Virus record (IMG/VR): IMGVR_UViG_3300042402_000637
Span: 1-20,862 of that record
Length of the DNA stretch: 20,862 nt
Strand: one strand, 5' to 3'
From: a virus
Shown here: in pieces, positions 1 through 6,770 of the stretch
Layout of the letters: every line of letters starts with the position of its first letter
Numbering within the stretch: the stretch's first letter is position 1
The notes under the pieces: model-generated
Databases searched by the model: none
What the model saw: the letters and a program-made list of their open reading frames with translations, nothing else
Told to the model about the DNA's origin: nothing
Program-made: the position numbers and the translations under genes

Positions 1-59
1 AAGAAGAACAACTCATTGAGCAGATGAAAGAGATTCTCTCCAAGTGGAATGGAAAGTAA
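1..59 (+). CDS. 3' end of an unidentified phage gene
   Basis: Only the last 18 codons lie in the window (frame beginning at base 3, stop TAA at 57-59). The tail is hydrophilic and glutamate/lysine rich (EEQLIEQMKEILSKWNGK), consistent with a helical C-terminus. A gene just upstream of scaffold and major capsid genes is often a prohead protease or another head protein in tailed phages, but this fragment is too short to show that. It is followed by a 39-nt AT-rich gap. Confidence 0.55.
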   Translation, partial: EEQLIEQMKEILSKWNGK

Positions 60-61
60 AA

Positions 62-92
62 TTGCAACAAGTAAAAACAAAATCTAATTTAT
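62..92 (+). promoter_or_regulatory. possible Bacteroidota-type promoter before the scaffold gene
   Basis: TTG at 62-64, a 20-nt spacer, then TAATTTAT at 85-92, which matches 6 of 8 positions of TAnnTTTG. The start codon follows at 99, so the transcript leader would be only a few nucleotides. The match is weak by itself. The exact spacing and the position in a true gap are the support. Confidence 0.3.
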
Positions 93-98
93 ATCAAA

Positions 99-635
99 AT
101 GAACGCAAAAGAAACACTCAAGGAAATCCGCACGATGTTGGGATTCTCCGAAGAAGAAATCAAAGTTGAGATGGCAACTGCCACTTTGACTGATGGAACA
201 ATCGTTGAATGGGAAGGTGAATTGGTTGTAGGAACTGCCATCTTCGTTCAAACTGCTGAAGGTTCAATTCCAGCACCTGACGCAACTCACGAGGTTGAAG
301 GTGGTTTGTTGGTGACAACTGTTGACGGTATCGTTACTGAAATCGTTGAACCCGAAATTGAAATCGAAGTTGAAGCCAAAGAAGAGTTTGCAACCGTATC
401 TCATTTCAATGATGTTGTGAGCAAGTTGGAAAGTGCAATCGCTGAATTGTCTGCAAAGGTTGTGGCTTTGTCTGCATCTAACACCCAGCACAAAGAAGCA
501 ATGAGCAAAGCAATTGACTTGATTGAGAAAGTTGCTGACTTACCAAGCGAAACCCCAATCAAAACCCCCGTTTCAAACAAGAAAAACGACCAGTTTGAAG
601 CACTTAAAAAATTCAAAAACGCAATAAATAAATAA
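99..635 (+). CDS. scaffold-like head assembly protein (putative)
   Basis: A 178-aa acidic protein directly upstream of the major capsid gene. Residues about 25-95 form a beta-rich stretch with alternating Val/Glu/Thr (TDGTIVEWEGELVVG, then a Glu/Ile/Val run near 82-95). Residues about 98-150 look like a coiled coil (VSKLESAIAELSAKVVALSA). The C-terminus is lysine rich (KKNDQFEALKKFKNAINK). An acidic coiled-coil protein with a basic tail placed immediately before the capsid gene is the usual arrangement of tailed-phage scaffolding proteins, where the basic tail contacts capsid subunits. The role is inferred from position and composition; I recognise no catalytic motif. The ATG at 99 follows an A/T-rich leader without a Shine-Dalgarno sequence, as is normal in Bacteroidota. 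Confidence 0.6.
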   Translation: MNAKETLKEIRTMLGFSEEEIKVEMATATLTDGTIVEWEGELVVGTAIFVQTAEGSIPAPDATHEVEGGLLVTTVDGIVTEIVEPEIEIEVEAKEEFATVSHFNDVVSKLESAIAELSAKVVALSASNTQHKEAMSKAIDLIEKVADLPSETPIKTPVSNKKNDQFEALKKFKNAINK

Positions 636-639
636 AACT

Positions 640-1569
640 ATGTCATTCTCTGTAGGATCACTCGCAAATTACACCAACGAACAATCAACTGATTTGTTGG
701 TTAAGGCTCTTTTCGGGAGCAAAACTGCAACCTTGTTGCAATCTTCAAACCAAGTTCAGGTAGGTGTAAAATCTGCATCTGCTTTGAACATCCTTGCTTC
801 AACCGTTTTCTTCCAAGCCGATGGTTGTGGTTACAACCCAAGTGGTACAACTGCCTTCACTCAGCGTAACATCACCGTTGGTGCTGTGAAAGTTGAAGAA
901 ACTCTTTGCCCAAAGACATTGGAAGCCAAGTGGATGCAAACTCAAATTATGCCTGGTTCACCAACTATGATTCCTTTTGAAGAGCAAGTAGGTGCTGAAA
1001 AGGCTGCCGTTATTGCACAAACTTTGGAAGTTGCAATGTGGCAAGGTGACACCACAAGTGGTAACCCTAACTTGAGTCGTTTTGACGGATTCAATAAAAT
1101 CATTGCTGCTGCTTCTCCAGTATTGGCGAACGCTGCACCAACCACCTTTACTTCAATCACCGCTGCAAACATCGATGACATCTTGGATCAGGTGTATGCA
1201 AACATCCCTGCTGCCGTTGCTGAAAAAACTGACTTGGTTTGTTTCTTGGGAATTGATGCCTACAAATTGATGTTGGTAAACTTGAAGAACGCTAACTTGT
1301 TTCACTATGTTGCCGATGCTGCCACTTCAATGGAAATGGTTTACCCCGGTACTAACATGAAGTTGATCGCTGTTGGTGGTTTGAACGGAACTAACAAGAT
1401 TGTTGCTGGTTCTTTGAGCAACTTCTTTATGGGTACTGACTTGATTGATGAGCAAGAAGAAGTGAAAATGTGGTACAGCATCGACAACGATGAGGTTCGT
1501 GTTCGTTTCACTTTCAAGGCTGGTGTTCAGGTTGCTTTCCCCGGAGAAATCGTTTACTTCACCCTTTAA
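640..1569 (+). CDS. major capsid protein
   Basis: A 309-aa protein starting 4 nt after the scaffold-like gene. Its sequence resembles HK97-fold capsid proteins of uncultured Bacteroidota phages. It has an N-terminal arm (SVGSLANYTNEQSTDLLVKA), a central segment with an E-rich helix around residues 108-130 (FEEQVGAEKAAVIAQTLEVA), a conserved loop (WQGDTTSGNPNLSRFDGF, about 131-148) and a C-terminal beta segment ending FPGEIVYFTL. The length fits small HK97-type capsids without a large cleaved delta domain. The separate scaffold-like gene upstream agrees with that. Codon use is rich in GTT/ACT/GCT and looks optimised, as expected for an abundant protein. The gene is followed by one more gene and then a strong terminator, so this is probably a highly expressed late unit. 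Confidence 0.85.
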   Translation: MSFSVGSLANYTNEQSTDLLVKALFGSKTATLLQSSNQVQVGVKSASALNILASTVFFQADGCGYNPSGTTAFTQRNITVGAVKVEETLCPKTLEAKWMQTQIMPGSPTMIPFEEQVGAEKAAVIAQTLEVAMWQGDTTSGNPNLSRFDGFNKIIAAASPVLANAAPTTFTSITAANIDDILDQVYANIPAAVAEKTDLVCFLGIDAYKLMLVNLKNANLFHYVADAATSMEMVYPGTNMKLIAVGGLNGTNKIVAGSLSNFFMGTDLIDEQEEVKMWYSIDNDEVRVRFTFKAGVQVAFPGEIVYFTL

Positions 1570-1581
1570 TCTTTTTAACTG

Positions 1582-2088
1582 ATGGCTTGTTTACTCACAC
1601 AAGGATTCACTCTTGACTGCAAAGATGCAGTAGGAGGTATCAAATCAATCCACCTTATCACTTGGGTTGATTCAAAGTTCACCGTTGCAAGTGGTGAAGT
1701 AACTGCCACAACCGTTGCAAGTGGTGATGTTTATGATTACGAGTTGCCTAAAGGTACTGGATCATTGACAACCACAACCAATGTATCTGTTGAGAACGGA
1801 ACATCATTCAATCAATCGGATGTTGTTTTCAAACTTCGCAGATTGTCAACTACCAAGCGTAACGAAATGAAGCTTCTTGCTCAAGGTCGTTGCTATTGCA
1901 TCGTTAAGAACAACAACGATGAGTATTGGTTGGTTGGTAAGGAGTACGGATGTGATGTGACTGCAATGGTTGCAAACACCGGTACTGCTATGGGCGATAG
2001 TAACGGTTATGAAGTTACTCTTTCCGCTATCGAAGCGGAAGCACCTTACAAATTGCAAGGTTCAGTTGTTACCGCTTTAGGTATCTAA
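1582..2088 (+). CDS. small virion structural protein (unassigned)
   Basis: A 168-aa protein 12 nt after the capsid gene and the last gene before the terminator at 2115. It begins MACLLTQGFTLDCKDAVGGI and continues beta-rich with many Thr, Val and Gly, with no membrane segment or catalytic motif. Proteins starting with this CxxxGxxLxCxDxxGGIK-like pattern sit next to capsid genes in Bacteroidota phages and are usually annotated only as hypothetical or structural. A tail tube, decoration or head protein are all possible. Co-transcription with the capsid gene supports an abundant virion component. That it is structural is a good inference; which structure is not known. Confidence 0.6.
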   Translation: MACLLTQGFTLDCKDAVGGIKSIHLITWVDSKFTVASGEVTATTVASGDVYDYELPKGTGSLTTTTNVSVENGTSFNQSDVVFKLRRLSTTKRNEMKLLAQGRCYCIVKNNNDEYWLVGKEYGCDVTAMVANTGTAMGDSNGYEVTLSAIEAEAPYKLQGSVVTALGI

Positions 2089-2114
2089 TTGATTCTTTGT
2101 TCATAGGCTAAATG

Positions 2115-2141
2115 GGGAGGGCAATTGCTCTCCCTTTTTTT
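2115..2141 (+). terminator. intrinsic terminator closing the capsid operon
   Basis: An 8-bp stem GGGAGGGC (2115-2122) / GCTCTCCC (2127-2134) with an AATT loop, one G-U pair, and seven T residues at 2135-2141. It lies 26 nt after the stop of the 1582 gene. The stem-loop plus T tract is complete on the + strand, in the direction of the surrounding genes. Confidence 0.9.
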
Positions 2142-2170
2142 GTTACATATTTTTACTCTCGCTATTTTCA
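2139..2170 (+). promoter_or_regulatory. possible promoter immediately after the terminator
   Basis: TTTG at 2139-2142, a 20-nt spacer, and TATTTTCA at 2163-2170 (6 of 8 matches to TAnnTTTG). The next ATG is at 2175, so the transcript would be nearly leaderless. A new promoter is expected here because the terminator isolates the downstream genes. Confidence 0.35.
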
Positions 2171-2174
2171 ATAG

Positions 2175-2525
2175 ATGTTGAAGGTAACCAAACAAGATTC
2201 CGAATACTGGTATGTGACATTGACCGAAAAGGTCACTATTGCAAACCCGTATTTTCTCTTCAGTATGAAGTGCCGACAAACTGACGCATACAAGAATTTC
2301 ATTTTGACCGATGTATCAACTGCCAAAGAAAGATACAACAAGTTTTTGTTTGATGAAGGTGCAACCGACAACACAACTTTGGAAGTTGGTGAACACGAAT
2401 ACAGAATCTACGCACAGATTTCATCTAACAACTTGAATCCGTCATTGGCTGATGAGTTGGTTGAAAGTGGCATCTTGAAAGTTCTCCCATTGTTAAACAA
2501 CGAATTATTCTATCAGGTATCGTGA
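2175..2525 (+). CDS. hypothetical phage structural-region protein
   Basis: A 116-aa protein and the first gene after the capsid terminator. It is soluble and mixed alpha/beta (MLKVTKQDSEYWYVTLTEKV, then a segment with FSMKCRQTDAYKNFI), with no membrane segment and no recognisable enzyme motif. Its place ahead of a tail fibre and adhesin-like genes suggests a small tail or baseplate component or a fibre assembly factor, but nothing in the sequence proves it. Its stop overlaps the GTG start of the next gene (GTGA), which indicates translational coupling. Confidence 0.55.
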   Translation: MLKVTKQDSEYWYVTLTEKVTIANPYFLFSMKCRQTDAYKNFILTDVSTAKERYNKFLFDEGATDNTTLEVGEHEYRIYAQISSNNLNPSLADELVESGILKVLPLLNNELFYQVS

Positions 2526-2749
2526 GCGAAAAAATATATACCACAAATCGTGATATGGGTGTTGAACACGAAGTTGATCTCACCAAGAAACTATTCACAA
2601 CAAACCGTGATATGGGTTTTGAACGGAATGTGGAATTCAACCAACGAAACTACGATGTTGATGCATTGAGGGCTTTCTTTTTATTGACTGAAGATTCATT
2701 TTTATTACTCCAAGAGGATGGAGGTCGTTTGGTAGAAAGTTATGGCTAA
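2522..2749 (+). CDS. small protein with an internal 19-residue repeat
   Basis: A 75-aa protein that must start at GTG 2522, overlapping the previous stop as GTGA; no upstream in-frame ATG is available. Residues 6-24 and 25-43 are an imperfect tandem repeat, with TTNRDMG at 7-13 and again at 26-32. The C-terminal half (DALRAFFLLTEDSFLLLQEDGG) is more hydrophobic but not a clear membrane segment. I do not recognise a family. The position between a structural gene and the tail fibre suggests a minor virion protein. It overlaps the fibre gene by 8 nt. Confidence 0.5.
   Translation: MSEKIYTTNRDMGVEHEVDLTKKLFTTNRDMGFERNVEFNQRNYDVDALRAFFLLTEDSFLLLQEDGGRLVESYG
2537..2650 (+). repeat. two imperfect 57-nt tandem units inside a small gene
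   Basis: Units at 2537-2593 and 2594-2650, each encoding 19 residues. The core CGTGATATGGGT occurs in both units at a 57-nt offset. Keeping the reading frame suggests an in-frame duplication of a short structural module. Confidence 0.65.
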
Positions 2750-3542
2750 TAAAAAAATATCCCAATTAGACCCGATAGGAACTATTGATGTCGTTCAAGA
2801 TAGTATTCCGATTGTTGATTATTCCGAAGGTGTAACCAAACGGACAAACCTTGCCAACATCGGTCAGCGTGTATTGGAAGCAAGTTCAACCACAAACCTT
2901 GCAGAAGGAACAAACCTATATTTCACCAATACACGAGTTTACACGAAGGTCAAAGCCACTTTGTTGGCTGGTTCAAACACATCTATCACCTTTGACGATG
3001 CACTTCAAACCATCACCATCGCATCACAAGGGAATGTTCAATCCGTAAACACAAAGACGGGTGCAGTTGTATTGACTACAACGGACATCAGCGAGGGAAC
3101 AAACGAGTATTTCACCGCAGCGAGAGTGAGGTCAGTGGTTTTGACTGGTATTTCATTGGTGACAAATGCCGTGATTTCTGCAACTGATACCGTATTGGTT
3201 GCCTTCGGAAAGTTACAGGCACAAATCACCGCCAATCTTTCAACACTTACATCACACACATCCAATACAAGCAACCCACACGCCACCACAAAAGCACAAG
3301 TCGGGTTGGGCAATGTTGCCGATGTAGACACCACAAACGCATCAAACATTGCGAGTGGTACATTGAGTGATTCACGCCTATCATCTGCCGTTACAAAGCA
3401 AGGAAACACATTCAACGGAGCATCTCAATTAGTTCAGTTGGATGCATCTGCAAAACTGCCAGCCGTTGACGGTTCTAATTTAACAAACTTACCAATTCCA
3501 CCAAGTACAGGTGGTAATTTATACTTATTTTATAACTACTAA
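2742..3542 (+). CDS. tail fibre protein
   Basis: A 266-aa protein with typical trimeric fibre sequence. The N-terminus (MANKKISQLDPIG...DSIPIVDYSEGVTKR) resembles fibre attachment regions. Two related units carry EGTNLYFTNTRV (55-66) and EGTNEYFTAARV (118-129), each followed by a short beta stretch. Next comes a helical connector with the common fibre motif NPHATTKAQVGLGNVADVDT (178-197). The C-terminal part (SGTLSDSRLSSAV...VQLDASAKLPAVDGSNLTNL) is another frequent fibre segment. No peptidase-type chaperone domain is visible at the C-terminus. The protein ends soon after a Pro/Gly-rich stretch, so the receptor-binding tip is probably supplied by the genes that follow. It acts at the virion tip in host attachment. 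Confidence 0.8.
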   Translation: MANKKISQLDPIGTIDVVQDSIPIVDYSEGVTKRTNLANIGQRVLEASSTTNLAEGTNLYFTNTRVYTKVKATLLAGSNTSITFDDALQTITIASQGNVQSVNTKTGAVVLTTTDISEGTNEYFTAARVRSVVLTGISLVTNAVISATDTVLVAFGKLQAQITANLSTLTSHTSNTSNPHATTKAQVGLGNVADVDTTNASNIASGTLSDSRLSSAVTKQGNTFNGASQLVQLDASAKLPAVDGSNLTNLPIPPSTGGNLYLFYNY

Positions 3543-3543
3543 A

Positions 3544-3948
3544 ATGGCAGCAAATACATCACCCATATTCGCACTTGTTCCCGAAACAAAAATAGTAACT
3601 GTTACAAGTGCTACTACCGATAGAACGGGGTCAACTACAACTAATCTTGTTGAACTATTAACTGCTACAACTGACGGCACAAAAATCACTCAGATAGGGG
3701 CGAAGGCAGCTGGTTCAAATGTTGCAACCAATGTTTTGATATTTATCACTAACACAAGTGGAACAAGCCCTAAACTTTATGATGAGATTATATTACTTGC
3801 TGTTACTGCAGGTAATACAACAACATCTCAAAGACAAGTTACGGCATATAGTGATTTACAATTAAAAAGCGGTCAAAAAGTTTTAGTAGGAATAACAGTT
3901 GCCGTAACTGACGGGATAAACATCTTTGCAATTAAAGGGGACTATTGA
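3544..3948 (+). CDS. beta-rich fibre/virion accessory protein
   Basis: A 134-aa protein. I use the ATG at 3544 rather than an earlier in-frame start at 3511, because 3544 lies just after the fibre stop while the longer form would overlap the fibre end. It is rich in Thr, Ser, Val and Ala and reads as an all-beta domain (NVATNVLIFITNTSGTSP, SDLQLKSGQKVLVGITVAV). It has no cysteines and no membrane segment. Similar beta-sandwich proteins follow fibres in Bacteroidota phages and may decorate the fibre or virion. It is coupled to the next gene through TGATG. Confidence 0.55.
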   Translation: MAANTSPIFALVPETKIVTVTSATTDRTGSTTTNLVELLTATTDGTKITQIGAKAAGSNVATNVLIFITNTSGTSPKLYDEIILLAVTAGNTTTSQRQVTAYSDLQLKSGQKVLVGITVAVTDGINIFAIKGDY

Positions 3949-4760
3949 TGCCTGACTTTGGTATTTTTAGAGGGATTTCGGAAAAATCGTTTGGCGATAA
4001 ATTATTTGCTGGGCAATTACCTATTGAATTAGGATACAACAATTTTTGTTCCGAATATATAGCGATTTTATCAGTTGCTAAATATTATAATTATACATTA
4101 CCATCATTTTCTCAGCAATTAAAACAAAATGATTTGTTGCTGAATTTGAAATCATCAGGGGTTTGGTCAAAATTAGATTCTTTTGGATTATTTGCAACTG
4201 ATGGAAGCGGTGAATTTGCTTTAATTGATTGGAAAAGATTGTCGTTATATACTGCAATTAATAGTCCAACATTTTCATTAAACGGGGGATTTACGGGAAA
4301 CGGAACAAGTGCGTATATTGATACTAATTTTAATCCGACAATTGGGACTAATAACTACCAACTAAACGACGCAGGTCGTTTTTATTGGGTTGATAATTAT
4401 GTAAGTGGTGGAATAACTATTGAAGGAACTTCAACGGGAGGTGTTAACGTATCTACATATCAAAATGCTGCATCTCAAAGAATAAATCAGGGAGGTACAA
4501 ATTTAAATAGTGCGGTTAATTTAGTTGGAAACGGCTTTAGATCAATAAATCGTACATCTTCTACAAATGTAGAAATATTTTTTAATGTGACTCAATCTTC
4601 ACGGACAGCAACTTCAACTTCAGTTCTAAATTCTAATCAATGGATTTTTAGAGGTAATTTTCCTATCATTAGATTTAGATTGTACGCAATGGGTGCGTCA
4701 CTGGTTTCTGAGAATACTGACTTTTATAACGCAATAAACACATATTTAACATCAATATGA
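3948..4760 (+). CDS. adhesin-like receptor-binding protein (putative lectin-type domain)
   Basis: A 270-aa protein starting at ATG 3948, which overlaps the previous stop; the TTG three bases earlier is unnecessary. Residues about 1-90 are a helical, aromatic-rich region. From about 90 onward the sequence resembles a concanavalin/LamG-type beta sandwich (NGGFTGNGTSAYIDTNFNP near 113-131, then RINQGGTNLNSAVNLV and QWIFRGNFPIIRFRLYAMG). Such domains bind glycans. Placement directly after the tail fibre supports a host-recognition role. Base composition is unlike the capsid region: 22% and 30% G+C in two hand-counted 60-nt lines (4081-4140, 4501-4560), against 47% in a capsid line (1201-1260). 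This suggests separate acquisition. The fold assignment is by eye only. Confidence 0.55.
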   Translation: MPDFGIFRGISEKSFGDKLFAGQLPIELGYNNFCSEYIAILSVAKYYNYTLPSFSQQLKQNDLLLNLKSSGVWSKLDSFGLFATDGSGEFALIDWKRLSLYTAINSPTFSLNGGFTGNGTSAYIDTNFNPTIGTNNYQLNDAGRFYWVDNYVSGGITIEGTSTGGVNVSTYQNAASQRINQGGTNLNSAVNLVGNGFRSINRTSSTNVEIFFNVTQSSRTATSTSVLNSNQWIFRGNFPIIRFRLYAMGASLVSENTDFYNAINTYLTSI

Positions 4761-4957
4761 TAGTATTACATCCAAATGCCGAACAATATAACGCCCTAAA
4801 CGGCTATAAGCATAACGCAAGTGAATTACTATTTGTCAAAGATGGCTCTAATAGATGGATAGTTGGATTAGAGGTTTTAAATGACTTTAACTTTGCCGAA
4901 ATTCACGACCAACTTGACCAACTTGAAAGAATTGAATATACACCTTCCGAAGAATAA
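4757..4957 (+). CDS. small hypothetical protein, possible fibre accessory
   Basis: A 66-aa soluble acidic protein (MIVLHPNAEQYNALNGYKHNA...) that overlaps the adhesin-like gene through ATGA and the following membrane gene through TAATG. It shares the AT-rich composition of the preceding gene. Proteins of this kind follow adhesins in Bacteroidota phages. A chaperone or fibre-assembly role is possible but not shown by any motif. Confidence 0.5.
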   Translation: MIVLHPNAEQYNALNGYKHNASELLFVKDGSNRWIVGLEVLNDFNFAEIHDQLDQLERIEYTPSEE

Positions 4958-5136
4958 TGAAAAACCTTAATGATACCACCGCAGCCATTGCCACCGCCAT
5001 CACGGGTTCATCAGCGGTCATCACTTTTGCTCAAATTTATCAACCCCTTGTTACTTTTGGCGTGGGGATTCTTGGTATTATTTCGGGCGTTTTGGCTGTT
5101 ATATATTGGGCTAAAAAAATTAATCGCATCAAATGA
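4957..5136 (+). CDS. small membrane protein, holin-like
   Basis: A 59-aa protein (MKNLNDTTAAIATAITGSSA...). The start overlaps the previous stop (TAATG) and the stop overlaps the next start (ATGA), so it fits exactly in the operon. Residues about 16-51 are hydrophobic (ITFAQIYQPLVTFGVGIL, GIISGVLAVIYWA), enough for one long or two short membrane spans. The C-terminus is basic (KKINRIK). Small size, membrane spans and a charged tail resemble holins or holin partners, which make pores in the inner membrane at lysis. A better-placed holin lies at 6530. A longer overlapping frame at 4970-5179 is a shadow. Confidence 0.6.
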   Translation: MKNLNDTTAAIATAITGSSAVITFAQIYQPLVTFGVGILGIISGVLAVIYWAKKINRIK

Positions 5137-5414
5137 CCGTAAAAAAACCATCCGCAAATCCGCTACCAATTTCGTTTGATCAATTCCGAAAGAATCCCGT
5201 TGCTGGGGTTGCTTTCCTCGCATTGGTAGGTGTGAGCTATTTATACTATGATGTCAAGTCATCGTACACCGAGCAACTTGAAAACTCCAACAAGAAGATT
5301 GAAGCGTTGGATTTGAAGATTGATCGTCTTGGATATGCTCTCAAGAAATCCGATTCCGCATTGGCTGCTGCCATCACAGAACTTCGCATCATCAACACCG
5401 TCAAAAAATTATGA
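5133..5414 (+). CDS. single-span membrane protein with coiled coil
   Basis: A 93-aa protein with a polar N-terminus, one membrane span at about residues 23-40 (PVAGVAFLALVGVSYLYY) and then a continuous heptad-like helix (YTEQLENSNKKIEALDLKIDRLGYALKKSDSALAAAI is the region, about 45-83). This inner-membrane anchor plus periplasmic coiled coil is the shape of inner-membrane spanin subunits, which help disrupt the outer membrane at the end of lysis. The neighbour at 5411 has a signal peptide and coiled coil and could be its partner. Sequence alone cannot prove a spanin role. Confidence 0.55.
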   Translation: MTVKKPSANPLPISFDQFRKNPVAGVAFLALVGVSYLYYDVKSSYTEQLENSNKKIEALDLKIDRLGYALKKSDSALAAAITELRIINTVKKL

Positions 5415-5857
5415 GGTACTTTGTCATTTTGTTTTGTCTGTTCATCGCAGCCATTGAGATTGCCTTCCCAGTTGGTGCAGTTACAACACCCCCGATTGAT
5501 GAGGTGGAAGCAATGTTGAAAAAGGTTGAATCAAATCTTCGTCAAGCATCGGCAGTTGTCTCCGTAGCAAAAGCCAAAGGAGAAGAAATGGTTGAAGGCA
5601 AAGTGCAAGAGAAAGAGCAATTGAAAGAAGCCGTGGTGAATGCTGAAAAGAAAGCCGAATCCGTAATTCAACAGATGCAAGTTGTTCAAGACCAAATGGA
5701 GGTGTATGCGGTCAAGATGGTAGGTGCTGGATTAGATACCACAACCACACCAATTGAGTTCAAAGGAGTGATCTATGATGCGTATTTGAACTATCTCTCC
5801 GAAGGTGGAAAGGAAGAGTTTGACTATTTTAGAATGTACCTATGGCAGCCAAAGTAA
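5411..5857 (+). CDS. exported coiled-coil protein, lysis region
   Basis: A 148-aa protein with a likely signal peptide at residues 1-23 (MRYFVILFCLFIAAIEIAFP), followed by a long Glu/Lys/Ala helix at about 30-105 (EAMLKKVESNLRQASAVVSV and onward) and a C-terminal aromatic segment. No lipobox cysteine is visible after the hydrophobic stretch, so it is not an obvious lipoprotein. It is probably periplasmic or membrane attached. It sits between a single-span coiled-coil protein and the cell-wall enzyme, so a role in envelope disruption is reasonable but unproven. It overlaps the next small gene by 16 nt. Confidence 0.5.
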   Translation: MRYFVILFCLFIAAIEIAFPVGAVTTPPIDEVEAMLKKVESNLRQASAVVSVAKAKGEEMVEGKVQEKEQLKEAVVNAEKKAESVIQQMQVVQDQMEVYAVKMVGAGLDTTTTPIEFKGVIYDAYLNYLSEGGKEEFDYFRMYLWQPK

Positions 5858-5961
5858 ACATCACATCATTCCGTTCTAAACCCAAAAACAAACTTGGCAG
5901 ACATACCAAGCACAAGAACAAACACAAGAGTTCCAAACCATATAAAGGACAAGGCAAATGA
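5842..5961 (+). CDS. 39-aa highly basic protein
   Basis: A short open frame beginning at ATG 5842 and ending TGA 5959-5961, where the stop overlaps the ATG of the next gene. It encodes a 39-residue protein starting MAAKVNITSFRSKPKNKLGR and ending PYKGQGK. About 40% of residues are Lys, Arg or His and none are acidic. It fills an otherwise empty 100-nt gap and is coupled on its 3' side, which supports a real gene. It could bind nucleic acid or the acidic cell surface, or be a small virion protein. No known domain. Confidence 0.65.
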   Translation: MAAKVNITSFRSKPKNKLGRHTKHKNKHKSSKPYKGQGK

Positions 5962-6533
5962 TAGACAAAATCAAACAAGCAATGAAGGTCAAAGATTACA
6001 AGTTCTTTGAATCAGGTGATTACAACTTGAACATCATTGGGATTCGCAATTCGGATACTGGTAACAAAGTGACAAATGTCTTTGATGACTTGTTAACCGT
6101 CAGTTACAAAATCGGAGATGTGTGGCATTTTAAGAAATGGGCAGCGACAACTGATCCAGGCACAAAGGGAGTGAAGGAATTTCACAATGCACAAGGCGTT
6201 GCTCGGTTAGTTCCCGGACAATATCGTGGTTCACACGCAATCGGTTTGCATCAAGGCAAATATGAGGCGTTGAAACAAGCCAAACCCGTGAAGGTTTATC
6301 GTGATGCTAACAAGGATATGACCTACGACACCAAGTTAATCACAGAGGGCATCTACGGAATCAACATCCACAAGGCTGGTGCAGATTCAACCTATGTTGA
6401 GAATTGGAGTGAAGGTTGTCAGGTGTTCAAAAAGTCAGCAGATTTTGACGAGTTTATGGCTTTAGTCAAGAAGGCTGCCACCTTGCACGGCAATTCATTC
6501 ACTTACACACTATTAGAAAGTAAGGATTTATGA
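5958..6533 (+). CDS. L,D-transpeptidase-like cell-wall enzyme, probable endolysin
   Basis: A 191-aa protein whose C-terminal half has the YkuD (L,D-transpeptidase) type active-site pattern: GIYGINIHKAG with His138, then SEGCQVF with Ser151, Gly153 and Cys154, separated by 12 residues. In this fold the Cys is the nucleophile. The N-terminal half (RNSDTGNKVTNVFDDLLTVS; HFKKWAATTDPGT) matches phage wall enzymes found beside holins in Bacteroidota phages. The likely role is cleaving or remodelling peptidoglycan at host lysis. No signal peptide is visible, so export would depend on a holin, and the next gene is holin-like. The transpeptidase fold is fairly certain; hydrolytic use as endolysin is inferred from context. 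Confidence 0.7.
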   Translation: MIDKIKQAMKVKDYKFFESGDYNLNIIGIRNSDTGNKVTNVFDDLLTVSYKIGDVWHFKKWAATTDPGTKGVKEFHNAQGVARLVPGQYRGSHAIGLHQGKYEALKQAKPVKVYRDANKDMTYDTKLITEGIYGINIHKAGADSTYVENWSEGCQVFKKSADFDEFMALVKKAATLHGNSFTYTLLESKDL

Positions 6534-6754
6534 AAAAATTAATGGAAATTTTCACGGGTGACAAAGGAGAGATGTCATCAAAACGATTCGTTGGGATCAT
6601 CGGTGCTTTTGTACTTTTTGGTACTATGGCTCACAATAGTTTGTCTCCTGCTGATATCGTACCATCTCCAGAGTTGGTGACAGCGGTTGAATTCATCGTG
6701 ATTGCTTGTCTTGGATTCACATCAATAGACAAGTTCTCAAACAAAAAAGATTGA
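6530..6754 (+). CDS. holin-like protein, two membrane spans
   Basis: A 74-aa protein directly coupled (ATGA) to the cell-wall enzyme. Membrane spans lie at about residues 19-38 (RFVGIIGAFVLFGTMAHN) and 47-67 (ELVTAVEFIVIACLGFTSID), joined by a short Pro/Ser loop, with a basic C-terminus (KFSNKKD). The N-terminal segment KGEMSSKRFVGII is common to a family of phage holins in Bacteroidota. It would form inner-membrane lesions that release the wall enzyme. This is the best holin candidate in the window. Confidence 0.7.
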   Translation: MKKLMEIFTGDKGEMSSKRFVGIIGAFVLFGTMAHNSLSPADIVPSPELVTAVEFIVIACLGFTSIDKFSNKKD

Positions 6755-6770
6755 TTGCTATTTGATAGAG

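Noticed and set aside
3038-3415. 125-aa antisense open frame in the tail fibre gene
   Set aside because: It mirrors the Thr/Ala-rich fibre codons, has no recognisable domain, and all other genes are on the + strand.
4970-5179. 69-aa proline-rich open frame
   Set aside because: It is out of frame with the 59-aa membrane protein at 4957-5136, which has correct ATGA/TAATG junctions on both sides.
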